Shown here: piece after piece, positions 35,241 to 44,526 of the stretch
Numbering within the stretch: the first letter of the stretch is position 1
Layout of the letters: each line of letters begins with the position of its first letter
Source: Tateyamaria omphalii
Lineage (GTDB): Bacteria > Pseudomonadota > Alphaproteobacteria > Rhodobacterales > Rhodobacteraceae
Length of the DNA: 64,000 bases
Reading direction: 5' to 3'
Assembly (NCBI RefSeq): GCF_019802125.1
Contig: NZ_JAHVHT010000003.1
Coordinates: 496,001 to 560,000, forward strand
Program-made: the position numbers and the translations under genes
The notes under the pieces: model-generated
Told to the model about the DNA's origin: nothing
Seen by the model: the letters and a program-made list of their open reading frames with translations, nothing else
Database searches by the model: none

Positions 35241-35908
35241 TCCTTCCACTCCATGACGTCGGCCACTTCGGCACGGTCAGCGCGGAAGGTGTTGGCCGGG
35301 TGGTCCGGATCGGCATAGCCGAAGGAAATGGCGCACAGGATCTGCCGATCCTCTGCGATGTCGAAGAAGTCGCGCACGAACGGGGCCTGAGCTGCGATGG
35401 CGGCCTGCGGGATGGTTGCGACCTCCAGCGCTTGTGCGGCAAGGCAGAAGGCCGTGACGAAGCCGCCCGTGTCCATGGCGCCGTAGGGGCCCAGCACTTT
35501 CGGGCTGGTAATGATTGCTACGTGGGGTGCACCAAACAGCCGGTAGTTTTCCATCATCTGTTGGGCGGAGGCGGCGCGGTCGCCTTTTTCGATGCCAACC
35601 GCGTCGTAAAGCTGGAAGCCGCAGGCGCGGCGGCGGTCACCGTAGACGCCGGGGTAGCCTTCGGGCCATGGCATGTCTGGGGCAGGGGCGGTGGTGCTGG
35701 CAGCGGCATAAAGCGCGTCGCGGAAGCGCTCGGTCTCGGCCTCGGCGGTTACGATCACCTGCCACGGTTGGGCGTTGCACCAACTCGGCACCTTTTGTGC
35801 GGTGGCGATGATGCGTTCGACATCGGCGCGGGGCACCGGGGCGGGTCGGAAGGCGCGGCAGGAGAAGCGGGCTGAGAGGACGGCGTCCAAGGCGTTGAAG
35901 TGGGTCAT
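35237..35908 (-). CDS. Nitroreductase-family protein
   Basis: A 223-aa FMN-dependent oxidoreductase. The N-terminal FMN site is [16 protein letters not shown], followed by [15 protein letters not shown]. The later [20 protein letters not shown] and [11 protein letters not shown] stretches match nitroreductase-type flavoproteins. It should use NAD(P)H to reduce nitro or quinone-type compounds; the natural substrate is unknown. Its ends overlap both neighbours by four bases (ATGA), so it is in one transcript with dtd and the zinc-ribbon gene. Confidence 0.87.
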   Translation of the reverse strand: MTHFNALDAVLSARFSCRAFRPAPVPRADVERIIATAQKVPSWCNAQPWQVIVTAEAETERFRDALYAAASTTAPAPDMPWPEGYPGVYGDRRRACGFQLYDAVGIEKGDRAASAQQMMENYRLFGAPHVAIITSPKVLGPYGAMDTGGFVTAFCLAAQALEVATIPQAAIAAQAPFVRDFFDIAEDRQILCAISFGYADPDHPANTFRADRAEVADVMEWKE

Positions 35909-37026
35909 TGCTGTGTAGCGATCACGAAACCGATGCCTGCGGCGACGATCAGGCCCAGCACCGCGGCGATGGCGATCTTGATCTTGGACCAGGGGCGTTC
36001 ACCCTGCACCCGGCCCGTGCGCCCGTTGACGACAAAGCGGTAGGTTTCGCCCCGGTACTTGTAGGCGGCGAGCCAGACAGGCAGTAGCACGTGTTTGAAT
36101 GTGATGGCCCCCAGCTTGGTGTCGATGGCGTGGATGCGCTGGCGGTCGCCTCCGATGTCGAACTTGACGTCGCGGGCGATGACGCGGTCCATCTTGGCGC
36201 GGGCTTCTTCGAACCCTTCCTCCAGCTCGACTGCATAACCTTCGGCCCGGAAACCGGCGAGGAATTCGGGCGCGTAGGGTTCCAGCGCGCTCAGATCCCA
36301 GGGTTCCAGCGCGTCGGTGAAGCGTTTGGGCAGGGACTTTGACGCCAGCACCAGCACGTCGTCGAAGAAGCGGGCGACCTTGCCGTGTGCAGGGCGCCAG
36401 CGCACTTTGGCCACGCGCACCTGTTGGCGCTTACCGTCGCGCATCACCGTTCGGGTTTCGTAGTAGACGGTGCCGCGTTCGCCGGAATAGCTGCTGCGGG
36501 TGTCGGCGTCGAAGGTCCAGTAGGGGACGTAGATGCCTTGCATCGCGCGGCCCTTGCGCGCGTAGTCCTGCAAGCCGCCGGGGGCGAACCAGAGATTGCC
36601 GAGCCAGGTGGTCATGGCATCCCGTGCCTCTGCCTCTGTCAGCGCGAAGGGCAGGACGCCGCGCGGCTTGATATGCCGGTGGGCGCCGGTGTCGGTGACG
36701 ACCGGCGTGGCGCAGAACGGGCATTCGGTGGCGTGGAGGTCGGCGTCAAATTCGACCTGTGCCGCGCAGTTGGGACAGGTGGAGACGCGGGTCTCCTCGA
36801 TCTCCGCCGCTGGCAGGTCGGCGGTGAGGGCCGCGCGGTAGTCCAGTTCGGCGATGGGGGCGATGGTGCGCGGGGCGTCCGTGTCCATGGGGGCCGTGTT
36901 GCCGCAATGGTCGCAGACCAGCAGGCCCGCGCTTGGATCAAAGCGGAAGTCGGCGCCGCAATTGTCGCAGGGAAAGCGGTGATCGGCTGTGGTGGCCGCA
37001 GCGGTTGGGTCGGAAGAGTCGGTCAT
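35905..37026 (-). CDS. TFIIB-type zinc-ribbon membrane protein
   Basis: A 373-aa protein. Two zinc ribbons are visible near the N-terminus: CDNCGADFRF...CDHCGN (about residues 20-42) and CPNCAAQVEF...CPFCATP (about 82-105). The central region has YVPYWTFDADTRSSYSGERG, a stretch that recurs in zinc-ribbon companions of SPFH proteins. One membrane helix ends the protein (IAAVLGLIVAAGIGFVIA). The start at 37026 overlaps the upstream stop codon. The role is unknown; relatives are often encoded beside the SPFH/virion-core gene, here found 1.9 kb away behind an inserted islet. Confidence 0.8.
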   Translation of the reverse strand: MTDSSDPTAAATTADHRFPCDNCGADFRFDPSAGLLVCDHCGNTAPMDTDAPRTIAPIAELDYRAALTADLPAAEIEETRVSTCPNCAAQVEFDADLHATECPFCATPVVTDTGAHRHIKPRGVLPFALTEAEARDAMTTWLGNLWFAPGGLQDYARKGRAMQGIYVPYWTFDADTRSSYSGERGTVYYETRTVMRDGKRQQVRVAKVRWRPAHGKVARFFDDVLVLASKSLPKRFTDALEPWDLSALEPYAPEFLAGFRAEGYAVELEEGFEEARAKMDRVIARDVKFDIGGDRQRIHAIDTKLGAITFKHVLLPVWLAAYKYRGETYRFVVNGRTGRVQGERPWSKIKIAIAAVLGLIVAAGIGFVIATQQ

Positions 37027-37442
37027 AGAAGCGAATGCATGGCCTTTGGCGTGATCCGGCGCAAGGCGCCGTCGCCGAGCGCGGTGTGTCGCCAGAGGTG
37101 GAAGATGGCGTGCAGCGATGAGGCCGCGATCAGGTAAAAGTACAGATCGACGAGGGCGGGGCCACCCCAGCGTCCACCGAGCATATACCATGCAGTGAGT
37201 GCCGCCACGAGGCCAAGCGCGGCGTACATGCCGCGGCTGAGCCATGGGTGTACGGTGCGCAACGCGCCTTCGAGCTTGGGGCCGGGGCCGTTCATCAGGC
37301 CCTGGACGATGGCGATGGCGCACATGCCGACGCCTGTCAGCACAAAGGCCCAAGCGATGGCGGGGATCGGCCCGCCTGCCACCAGAAGGATCAGGAGGAC
37401 GAAATTCGTCCAGTGGAGGGCAATGGTGACTTTGCGGCGCAT
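37023..37442 (-). CDS. Small multi-helix membrane protein (cytochrome b561-like?)
   Basis: A 139-aa integral membrane protein with four hydrophobic segments (about 9-27, 30-46, 70-88 and 98-115). It starts RRKVTIALHWTNFVLL and ends near SSLHAIFHLWRHTALGDGALRR. The spaced His residues in the first and last helices resemble cytochrome b561-type haem-binding proteins, but this is only suggestive. It overlaps the zinc-ribbon gene by four bases and is the first gene of the four-gene run down to dtd. Confidence 0.7.
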   Translation of the reverse strand: MRRKVTIALHWTNFVLLILLVAGGPIPAIAWAFVLTGVGMCAIAIVQGLMNGPGPKLEGALRTVHPWLSRGMYAALGLVAALTAWYMLGGRWGGPALVDLYFYLIAASSLHAIFHLWRHTALGDGALRRITPKAMHSLL

Positions 37443-38012
37443 GGCTGTTCCTGTGTCAGTATCGTCGAGCGTACTGGTCTGGACAGATGTTGGCTATATC
37501 GAATGGTGTAAGAAGGTGGGCTTTCACTTTGTGAACAACGCGAGTTTCCATTCAGCTGGAAAGCCGACAAGATGGGGTGCGGGGGGGCTCTAGCGAGGCA
37601 GAGGGTTTGGTATGCCTATGGCCCTGAGAGTTCCACGTGCTGTCTTTGCAAGAGCCCATGCGCGTTGTCGGGTTTCTTTGCCATGCGCAGGCGGCTTCTT
37701 GGTCCTTCGCCGAATACCGGTAGCGTGGCGGCCTTTGCAAAGGGTTCGCCACCTCCGTCTGATTGATGTCTTCCAACCACTCCTAGCCGCTGGAGCGCTG
37801 GGCTTCGAAATTTAGTAACCGCCGCTGGATATGCTGCTGTTGGAAGCCGCAACAGCAAACTGAAAAGACCGCCATACATCAGCGGACATTTGCCGTATTT
37901 TGCCGTATCGGTCGGCAAACCTCCCGTCCCGTCTGGGCTGTGTCATTTACTGTGATTATCTGATCGACATAATCTATGGCGGTAGACATTCATTTTAATT
38001 CGTTGAGGTAAT
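37443..38012. other. Gene-free islet edge before the orphan 280-aa gene
   Basis: No convincing gene in 570 bases. The short frames here have poor, Arg- or Ser-rich translations typical of non-coding DNA. The base content becomes AT-richer toward the right (ATTTACTGTGATTATCTGAT and onward). A direct TTGCCGTATTTTGCCGTAT repeat occurs near 37890. It looks like degraded or inserted DNA, with the promoter of the next gene at its right end. Confidence 0.4.
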
Positions 38013-38855
38013 ATGCCAACTCAAGCCAAATCAAGCACGCATTATATGCCCGGAAATTGTGATCCAAAAGTGGTCGTTGACAGCTATCTCAAGGGTGAGA
38101 GAAGTCGTATTTTTGGTAAATTCAATTCGAAACCTGAAACAGCTGATATGATCGCGCTAAAGGAAAAGATGACCAGCTTTCTTTTCCTGAACACTTTGAG
38201 TGGATTGGTTGGGAAAGACACGCGCCGGCATCTTGAACACTACTTCACAGCTTCAGGAAGAGACTTGGATCTGAATGTAGAAAACATCATTGCGTCTTCA
38301 CCTGCTGCGCACAAAAGATTTACTGAAGAGGTTGGTCAGGCCAAGGCTTATGTGGAGACGCTGCCGTTTGGACGTCACAGCTTTGCGTCAGCCCGGCCGG
38401 AGTCTGCTGCAGTGCGCAAAGAAGAGTGTCCGAACTGGTATTTCGCAATGCACGGATATCAATGTTGGGGCATGGGGGAGGTTTTGGTTACCCCGGACGG
38501 AAACCAGGTGCGATACGATATGAAATTTACGTACAAAGTGTTCGATGACTACGATTGGCACAACGGTATGAATGTGACCATTCTCAAAAAGACCATGGCA
38601 AACTTGGTAAAAAGAATTCCATATGTTGATGATCTTCTCAATACTAAGCCCACGACCAAGAAGAAGAACGGAGATTACATCGTTGAAGATGGGACCATGC
38701 GGGAATTCCATGCCCAGGGCTTGGCGCGGGAGTTTCTGATGCAGGGTGAAACCACTCGGGAATTCTATTGGTGCAAAGGTGAAAAAATTCCAGAATATCA
38801 GCTTGCGATTGATCCGCATAAGGCAGGCGATGTGAGCTGTGGAGTGAAGCTTTAG
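38013..38855 (+). CDS. Orphan AT-rich 280-aa protein
   Basis: A protein I do not recognise. It has no signal peptide or membrane helix. The N-terminal half is helical and charged; the C-terminal half is rich in aromatic residues: WYFAMHGYQCWGMGE, FTYKVFDDYDWHNGM, then FHAQGLAREFLMQG and REFYWCKGE. Such an aromatic, strand-rich end with DDYDWHNG looks like an effector- or toxin-type domain, but that is a guess. The gene is AT-rich, alone on the plus strand, and lies between minus-strand genes that are neighbours in related genomes, which points to acquisition. Confidence 0.6.
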   Translation: MPTQAKSSTHYMPGNCDPKVVVDSYLKGERSRIFGKFNSKPETADMIALKEKMTSFLFLNTLSGLVGKDTRRHLEHYFTASGRDLDLNVENIIASSPAAHKRFTEEVGQAKAYVETLPFGRHSFASARPESAAVRKEECPNWYFAMHGYQCWGMGEVLVTPDGNQVRYDMKFTYKVFDDYDWHNGMNVTILKKTMANLVKRIPYVDDLLNTKPTTKKKNGDYIVEDGTMREFHAQGLAREFLMQGETTREFYWCKGEKIPEYQLAIDPHKAGDVSCGVKL

Positions 38856-38952
38856 CGAATACGGAGCGCAGGCGGCGTGATTGATGGTGCCGCCGCAAAG
38901 GCGACACTACGCTTCCATGGTTCGTGCCAAAGGCGGGCGCTACAGGTGTCTG

Positions 38953-40062
38953 TTACACCCCGGGCGGCGGTGGTGGCGGCAGGATGGTGAAAAGCTGGGC
39001 CAATTCAGTCACGTCCTCTGCCTTCATCCAGCCGTCCTGGCCTGCTGTCCAGACATAGCTTTCGCGAGACAGCTCGCCCGCTTGCGCCATGCGACCCAGC
39101 TGTGCCTTGGAGAACGGGCCCTTCGTCTCGCCGTTTTCTGCCACGTGCCAGACATGTTCGACAGGCGGGGGCGGCGGTGTGGCGCCGCCGCGTGCAGGTT
39201 GCGCGCCCCAGGGGCCGGGGGATGCAGCCTGCTGACCCATTTGCAGGCCCATCGCCGCGCCCAGCCCGGCCTGCATCGCGTCAGATGCGCCGCTGCCCTC
39301 ACGGCCAAGCGCTTCTGCCGCCTGGAACTGCATGTATTCGTTGAGATTTCCGATCACGCCCATGGAGGACCGCTTGTCCATCACCTCCTCGACCGCCGGC
39401 GGCAGCGAGATGTTTTCGATGTAGAGCTCGGGCAGGGTGAGCCCGTATTCGGTGATTTGGGCGCTGATTTCCTTGGCCACAAGTTGGCCCAGTTCGCGCG
39501 TGTTGGCGGCCATGTCCATGACCGGGATGCCGGACTTGGCAAGGCTGCGGGACATCTCCTGCACGATGATGTTGCGGATCTGGAAGCTGATCTCGTCCAT
39601 CGTGAATTCGCCGTCGGTGCCGACGATCTCGACCAGGAACCGCGCAGGGTCCGCCACCTTGACCGAGTAAGTGCCGAAGGCGCGCAGGCGCACGGGGCCG
39701 AATTCCGGATCGCGGCAGATGATCGGGTTCTTGGTGCCCCATTTCAGGTCGTTGAAGCGGGTGGTGTTGACGAAATAGACCTCGGATTTGAACGGGCTTT
39801 TGAAGCCGTGATCCCAGTGCTGCAGCGTCGTCATGATGGGCATGTTGTTGGTCTCGAGCATGTAGAGACCGGGGGTGAAGACGTCGGCCAGTTGGCCTTC
39901 GTGCACGAAGACGGCAGCTTGCCCCTCGCGCACCGTCAGCTTGGCACCGTATTTGATCTCGTGCCCCTCGCGTTCGAACCGCCAGACCATCGTGTCCCGG
40001 CTGTCGTCGACCCAGTGGATGACGTCGATGAACTGGCCGGAGAGGAAATCGAAAATGCTCAT
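38953..40062 (-). CDS. SPFH-domain protein with C-terminal GYF_2 domain
   Basis: A 369-aa protein of the YdjI/virion-core-like SPFH group. It begins SIFDFLSGQFIDVIHWVDD, then the SPFH domain (about 40-250; VREGQAAVFVHEGQLADVF). An Ala/Gly/Met-rich linker follows, then a proline stretch and a GYF_2-like domain (HVWHVAENGETKGPFSKAQL, about 305-355). The protein ends in PPPPPPPGV. It likely forms membrane-associated oligomers; the partner is often a zinc-ribbon protein such as the one at 35905. The start at 40062 has an AAAGGG Shine-Dalgarno. Confidence 0.85.
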   Translation of the reverse strand: MSIFDFLSGQFIDVIHWVDDSRDTMVWRFEREGHEIKYGAKLTVREGQAAVFVHEGQLADVFTPGLYMLETNNMPIMTTLQHWDHGFKSPFKSEVYFVNTTRFNDLKWGTKNPIICRDPEFGPVRLRAFGTYSVKVADPARFLVEIVGTDGEFTMDEISFQIRNIIVQEMSRSLAKSGIPVMDMAANTRELGQLVAKEISAQITEYGLTLPELYIENISLPPAVEEVMDKRSSMGVIGNLNEYMQFQAAEALGREGSGASDAMQAGLGAAMGLQMGQQAASPGPWGAQPARGGATPPPPPVEHVWHVAENGETKGPFSKAQLGRMAQAGELSRESYVWTAGQDGWMKAEDVTELAQLFTILPPPPPPGV

Positions 40063-40153
40063 TGCGGTGCCCTTTGTATTCAGTTGCAGCCAATATAGGA
40101 TGCCATGGCAGCAAGTGCGAAGGGTTTTGACGGCACGTGCGTGTGGCAGCCGT

Positions 40154-40624
40154 TTACGCAGTTCGTTCTGCGCGGTGGCGCGCTTGCAGTCGCGCGATGA
40201 CGGCCCCCATGATCGTTGCCATGCCGACATGGCCGACAAAGGACGACTGTGTGTATGCACCGAACCCCATCATGAAGTCGCGCCCGACCAATTGGGCGAG
40301 GCCGCCTTGCGCCACGAACCAGAGCGCAAGGCCGGTCAGTGCCCCCGCCAGTTCCGGGCGCAGGCCGCTGAGGCGGTGGATCAGCCAGACGGCGCTGCCG
40401 AACCCCACGACACCGATGGCGAAGTGCACCGCAAAGGCTGCCCCGTAGCCGAGCGATGCATCGAGGTAGATCCTGGCGAGTGCCGCGATCAGGTTGCTGG
40501 GTTCGAGCACGACGCCGAAGATCAGGGGGGACATGAGCCAAGCATAGGCTTCGAAAGCAAGCTCGCCGATCAGGCCCGCGATCAGGACAATGCGCAGGGG
40601 AAAGGCTGTGAGCGTGGAGAGCAT
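40154..40624 (-). CDS. Hypothetical four-helix membrane protein
   Basis: A 156-aa integral membrane protein with four hydrophobic stretches (about 6-30, 50-74, 83-110 and 118-143). The loops are short and have Arg at the cytoplasmic ends. The start at 40624 (MLSTLTAFPLRIVL) begins the first helix; an upstream start would add a polar leader. I recognise no specific family. It is divergent from nothing and stands between the SPFH gene and the DUF2927 lipoprotein, both on the same strand. Function unknown. Confidence 0.7.
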   Translation of the reverse strand: MLSTLTAFPLRIVLIAGLIGELAFEAYAWLMSPLIFGVVLEPSNLIAALARIYLDASLGYGAAFAVHFAIGVVGFGSAVWLIHRLSGLRPELAGALTGLALWFVAQGGLAQLVGRDFMMGFGAYTQSSFVGHVGMATIMGAVIARLQARHRAERTA

Positions 40625-40709
40625 GATGGGGCCGACCTTGTGCGTTTCATGTGATGAAGCGCACATATGTACGGGCTTGTGGTCAGACAGGTGGCCTCAC
40701 GGCAATGTG

Positions 40710-41699
40710 CTATTGTTGAGCGCTGGCCTGCAGTTCTGCGATGTCTTCGCCCAGCTTCTCCCGCGCCAGGTCGGCGACGATAGGTTGCGCTTCGACCAGC
40801 CCCATGCCAGGGCGCAGACGGTCGTCGTAGAGCATACCCAGCAGCAGCTCATCATGACCTGTCAGCAGCGCGAACTCATCGTCGTCATTGAAGATCGACG
40901 GGCGCGCATCCGGGCTGTCATTGGCAAGGCCAAGGCCCTGGGCAAGCTCCTCGTGAATGCAGGACAGTCGCAAGAGGTCGGGGTTCTCCGACCGTATCAC
41001 GGCAACGGCCGCGGTGTAGGTCGATTTTTCGGCGCCGCCTGCATAGGCTGCGACGGCGCAATAAGCATCACTGGGCAGATCCCGTACCGGCCCCACGTTG
41101 ATCCGGTTTACCGCAGGCAAACGGGTGGCGCGCGCATTCAGCGCAGCGGCCCGGTCGTCTTCCGAGACGAAAAAGACCAGGAAATTCGGATTGTCGGACA
41201 CCGAAATGGGGTGGCCCGTCGCTTGCGACAATCGCCGGGCATAGGCGATCACATCATTGGTGTCGCGCGTGCGCTGACTGGGCGGGACCGACGCACCAAA
41301 CTCGATCCCAATGCGCACAGGTGCCGCCCATCGGCGCAGGGCGCTGGGCGCGCCGGGGCGGACGCCGGGACTGGCATATTCGTTGAAGAACACGATCTCT
41401 TCGAAATTGCGGGCCAGCATGTCGGAGGTGAAGGGCGTGTCCGGCCCGCCGCCATCCTGCCTGAGCAGCCCGGAGGTCAGTTGGCTGGACTGGACCTGTG
41501 CCAGATAGGCGCGCAAGGCCGCACTTTCCTGCGACGTCGCCTGGATGTCCGGGACCGGTGGTGGTGCCAGTCCGGCTGGCCGCACTTTCGGCGTCAGCAC
41601 GGGTTCGACGGGCTGGAACACGTCGCAGGCCGCAAGAAGCCCAAGGGCGACGAGGCCGCCCCATGCCGTCATCCTGCGTCTGATCCGTGCCCCGAGCAT
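40710..41699 (-). CDS. DUF2927-family lipoprotein
   Basis: A 329-aa exported lipoprotein. The signal ends in the lipobox LAAC (LVALGLLAACDVFQP, Cys near residue 25), followed by a proline-rich linker. The conserved core includes LLRLSCIHEELAQGLGLAND and FNDDDEFALLTGHDELLLG. The HEE motif resembles a metalloprotease site, and DUF2927 proteins are described as such relatives, but activity is unproven. It follows the TelA gene after 11 bases on the same strand, so it is probably the last gene of the M23-XpaC-TelA run. Confidence 0.83.
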   Translation of the reverse strand: MLGARIRRRMTAWGGLVALGLLAACDVFQPVEPVLTPKVRPAGLAPPPVPDIQATSQESAALRAYLAQVQSSQLTSGLLRQDGGGPDTPFTSDMLARNFEEIVFFNEYASPGVRPGAPSALRRWAAPVRIGIEFGASVPPSQRTRDTNDVIAYARRLSQATGHPISVSDNPNFLVFFVSEDDRAAALNARATRLPAVNRINVGPVRDLPSDAYCAVAAYAGGAEKSTYTAAVAVIRSENPDLLRLSCIHEELAQGLGLANDSPDARPSIFNDDDEFALLTGHDELLLGMLYDDRLRPGMGLVEAQPIVADLAREKLGEDIAELQASAQQ

Positions 41700-41710
41700 C
41701 GTTTTTTCGG

Positions 41711-42907
41711 TCAGTTCGGAACCGAAGTGCCAGCGGTGTCGCCCACGCCATCCTTGCGGGCCTTGGCCGACGCAAGTGTGTCGCGCAGTTCGGCCTCCAT
41801 CTTCTTCAGTTCTTCCTCGGCAGCCGCACGCTTGGCTTTGCCCTCGTCGGCGATCTGCAGGCTTTCCTCGATGGTGCCGATCAGGTCGGCATTGGCTTGC
41901 TTGACGGCCTCGATGTCGAAGACGCCGCGCTCCATCTCGGTTCGGATCGCCTTGTTGCTTTCGCGCAGGTTGGCGGCGTTGGCAGTGAGCAACTCGTTGG
42001 TCAGGTCGTTGGCGTCACGCACGGCAGCCGCCGCTTCGGCGCTGCGCTGGATGGTTACGGCCTGAGCCAGTTGTGTTTCCCAAAGCGGCACGGTGTTGAC
42101 GAGGGTGGAGTTGATCTTGGTGACAAGGCTCTTGTCGTTTTCCTGCACCAGCCGGATCGAGGGCAGGGATTGCATCGTCACCTGACGGGTCAGTTTCAGG
42201 TCGTGTACCCGCCGCTCCAGATCGTCGCGGGCGGCGCGCAGGTCGCGCAGTTCCTGCGCTTTCATCACCTGGTCATCCTCGGCGGCGGCATCCACTTCGG
42301 CCTGTTTGGCGGGAATCACCTTGTCGTCCAGTTCCTTGATCTTCTCCTCGCCCGCCGCGATGTAGAGCGCCAACTCGTCGTAGAATTGCAGTGTCTTTTC
42401 ATAGAGCAGGTCGAGCGACTTGATGTCTTTCAGAAGCGTGTGCTCATGCGAAAGCAGATCGTCGGTGATCTTGTCGATCTGGCCCTGCACCGTTTCGAAC
42501 TTGGCAGTGAACTTGGCAAAGGGGGCCGCGCGGCCCAGAAGCTTCTCCCAGAAGCTGCGCTCGCGCCGGACATCGAGTTCGGAAACCGAAAAGCCCCGGA
42601 TTGTGGTCACGATATTGCGCAAGCTGTCGCCTGCCGGGCCCACATCCTTGTTTCGGACGTCCTGCAGCATGGACTGGCTGATTTCCTGCAACTCTGCCTG
42701 CGCGGCAGAGCCGAAAGACACGATGGATTGCGTGTCTTCCATGTCGATCTCGTCCATACGGGCGCGGATTTCGGTGCCAACGGGCGCGTCGGCCTGTTCC
42801 AGCGGGACAATCGCGTTGGCGTCCTTGGGTTCGGGCAGCACCACGGCGGTGACTTCCTCGACCTGTGCAAGAGCGGCTTCGGCCTTTTGGCGAACTGTTT
42901 CGGACAT
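41711..42907 (-). CDS. TelA-family toxic anion resistance protein
   Basis: A 398-aa soluble coiled-coil protein. Conserved TelA stretches include WEKLLGRAAPFAKFTAKFE, QIDKITDDLLSHEHTLLKDI and LYEKTLQFYDELALYI, with SLPSIRLVQENDKSLVTKI later. The family was named for tellurite resistance, but its biochemical role is unclear and is often linked to envelope stress. The start at 42907 (SETVRQKAE) is chosen over an upstream start that overlaps XpaC. XpaC lies 16 bases upstream, the standard partner of TelA. Confidence 0.92.
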   Translation of the reverse strand: MSETVRQKAEAALAQVEEVTAVVLPEPKDANAIVPLEQADAPVGTEIRARMDEIDMEDTQSIVSFGSAAQAELQEISQSMLQDVRNKDVGPAGDSLRNIVTTIRGFSVSELDVRRERSFWEKLLGRAAPFAKFTAKFETVQGQIDKITDDLLSHEHTLLKDIKSLDLLYEKTLQFYDELALYIAAGEEKIKELDDKVIPAKQAEVDAAAEDDQVMKAQELRDLRAARDDLERRVHDLKLTRQVTMQSLPSIRLVQENDKSLVTKINSTLVNTVPLWETQLAQAVTIQRSAEAAAAVRDANDLTNELLTANAANLRESNKAIRTEMERGVFDIEAVKQANADLIGTIEESLQIADEGKAKRAAAEEELKKMEAELRDTLASAKARKDGVGDTAGTSVPN

Positions 42908-42923
42908 GACTTGATCCTTATCG

Positions 42924-43823
42924 TTAAGCGTCATCGGCGGGCGACACGCGCACGCCTTCGCGCTGCAAGCGGTCGCGCAGCACGTCGATTTCGATGGTGA
43001 GGTCGGAGCGATCCTCGGTGAGCAATTTGCGGGTGCGCGCGGCGAAGTTCTCTTCCAGATCGTCCAGAAGGGCTGCGTAGTCGGTGCGGGCCTGCGCGTC
43101 GCGGCTGCGCCCGTAGATGTCGGCGAACTTGATCGTCGCGTCGCGCGCACCGATCAGGTAGACGCCCAGATATTTGCGTGCCGCGGTCAGGTCGCGCGGG
43201 TCTTCCTCGACCGTGCGGATGAGGTCGCGCACGGTGGTCTGGAACTGGTCGAGACGCAGTTCCATCTTGCGATCTTCGGCGCGCTTCATGGCGTCGCGCA
43301 TGTCGGCCAGCAACTCTTCGGCCCCATCCACGACGCGGGCAACGCGGTCTTGTTGGAAGCTGTCGACGCCTTCGAGGCCCTTGGATTTCAGAGGGTCGAT
43401 GCCGAAAGCGGCCAAGTGCAGGCCAAAGGCGGCCAGCCCGTAGAGCAGAGGTGCGATGATGCCCGGATCGGAGCGATAGGCAGCCAGCGTGATGCCGAAA
43501 CCAACGAGGAAGGCCGCGATGATCTTGCGCGGCAGGGCAGGTCGGCGCGCGACCTTGCGGGTATGGTATGCGGCTTCAGCCTTCAGCCCCTCGCGCAGCA
43601 TGAATGCGCCGCCGGTCAGCACGGCGGCAGATACCAGCGCGGTCACAAGCCCGGTCGCCCCATCGTTCAATGCCAGAAACACCATCGGTATGGCGGGCAG
43701 GAACATCAGGTTGGCGCGCGCGCCAACCGGGTCCACCTTGGCCCGATCAAAAGCCGGGCGGTCGCCTGTGTCGGGTGCGTCGGTCGGGTCGGGGCTGTAC
43801 TTGCCGCCAAAGCGTTTGGCCAT
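42924..43823 (-). CDS. xpaC: XpaC-family protein (5-bromo-4-chloroindolyl phosphate hydrolysis)
   Basis: A 299-aa membrane protein. Two pairs of hydrophobic segments lie in the N-terminal half (LMFLPAIPMVFLALNDG; KIIAAFLVGFGITLAAY), then a helical cytoplasmic part rich in Asp and Arg (DLIRTVEEDPRDLTAARKYL). XpaC is known mostly by its pairing with TelA; the name comes from a Bacillus screen and does not prove a phosphatase. Here it lies between the M23 peptidase and telA genes with gaps of a few bases, consistent with one operon. Confidence 0.85.
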   Translation of the reverse strand: MAKRFGGKYSPDPTDAPDTGDRPAFDRAKVDPVGARANLMFLPAIPMVFLALNDGATGLVTALVSAAVLTGGAFMLREGLKAEAAYHTRKVARRPALPRKIIAAFLVGFGITLAAYRSDPGIIAPLLYGLAAFGLHLAAFGIDPLKSKGLEGVDSFQQDRVARVVDGAEELLADMRDAMKRAEDRKMELRLDQFQTTVRDLIRTVEEDPRDLTAARKYLGVYLIGARDATIKFADIYGRSRDAQARTDYAALLDDLEENFAARTRKLLTEDRSDLTIEIDVLRDRLQREGVRVSPADDA

Positions 43824-43827
43824 GGTC

Positions 43828-44526
43828 TCAGGCTCCTCCGGCGCAGGGCACGGGGTAGGTCAGCGTTCCGGCGGGATAGCTGCGTCCGGCGTCGAAACAG
43901 GTGACACGATTGGGCCCGTCTGCCCAGTATTGATGCGGATTGGTGCCTCGTTTGCCATCCCGCAGATAGCGCATGTGGCCCCAGAACGTGCCCTTTTCCG
44001 GTCCGCGCCACGCGCGGCCCAGCTGGAAATGCAGGTGGCGCACGCCGCCGATACATCTGAAGTCGCGCTGGTTGTTGCCTAGCGTACCGATCAACTGCCC
44101 GCGGCGTACGCTCTGGCCGGACTTGACCTGCATTTGACCAAGGTGCCCGTAGGCCGCAATCAGAGGCTTGCCATCCCGGCCGATGCCGTGGTCGATAACG
44201 ACAGTTGGCCCCCAGCAAGATCCGACATCCGTCTCAAGTACGCGCCCGTCGGCTGCGGCAATGATCTGGCTGCCGTTTGGACCGGCCAAATCAATGCCTT
44301 GGTGGACTGACAGCCGCAAACCGCCGCGAACGTTGGTGCGCGACCGGAAGTCCGAGATGATTTTCGGAGCGCCCGCCGGGTATGTAATTTCGCCGACATT
44401 CCTCGCGAGCAGCGGTGAATCGGGCGTGCAGATCAGAGCGCTGATCAATGCCACCGCTTTGCCACTCAAAACGCTGCGGGCGCAGCGACGGTGAGGTTGA
44501 CGCTTCATCATCAGGTCAGAGGCCAC
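43828..44526 (-). CDS. M23-family (LytM-type) metallopeptidase
   Basis: A 232-aa exported peptidase. Zinc ligands are visible: HQGIDLAGPNG (His and Asp) and VRHLHFQLG (H-x-H), with YGHLG between them. An N-terminal hydrophobic stretch (AVALISALICTPDSPLLA) works as a signal peptide. The C-terminus carries extra cysteines. It should cut peptide cross-links in peptidoglycan. Any of three Met codons within the first seven residues could be the start. XpaC follows four bases later. A possible tiny membrane-peptide gene overlaps its 5' end. Confidence 0.88.
   Translation of the reverse strand: MASDLMMKRQPHRRCARSVLSGKAVALISALICTPDSPLLARNVGEITYPAGAPKIISDFRSRTNVRGGLRLSVHQGIDLAGPNGSQIIAAADGRVLETDVGSCWGPTVVIDHGIGRDGKPLIAAYGHLGQMQVKSGQSVRRGQLIGTLGNNQRDFRCIGGVRHLHFQLGRAWRGPEKGTFWGHMRYLRDGKRGTNPHQYWADGPNRVTCFDAGRSYPAGTLTYPVPCAGGA

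Noticed and set aside
37552-37815. Short frames on both strands in the islet edge
   Set aside because: Translations are Arg-, Ser- or Pro-rich with no RBS and no similarity I recognise.
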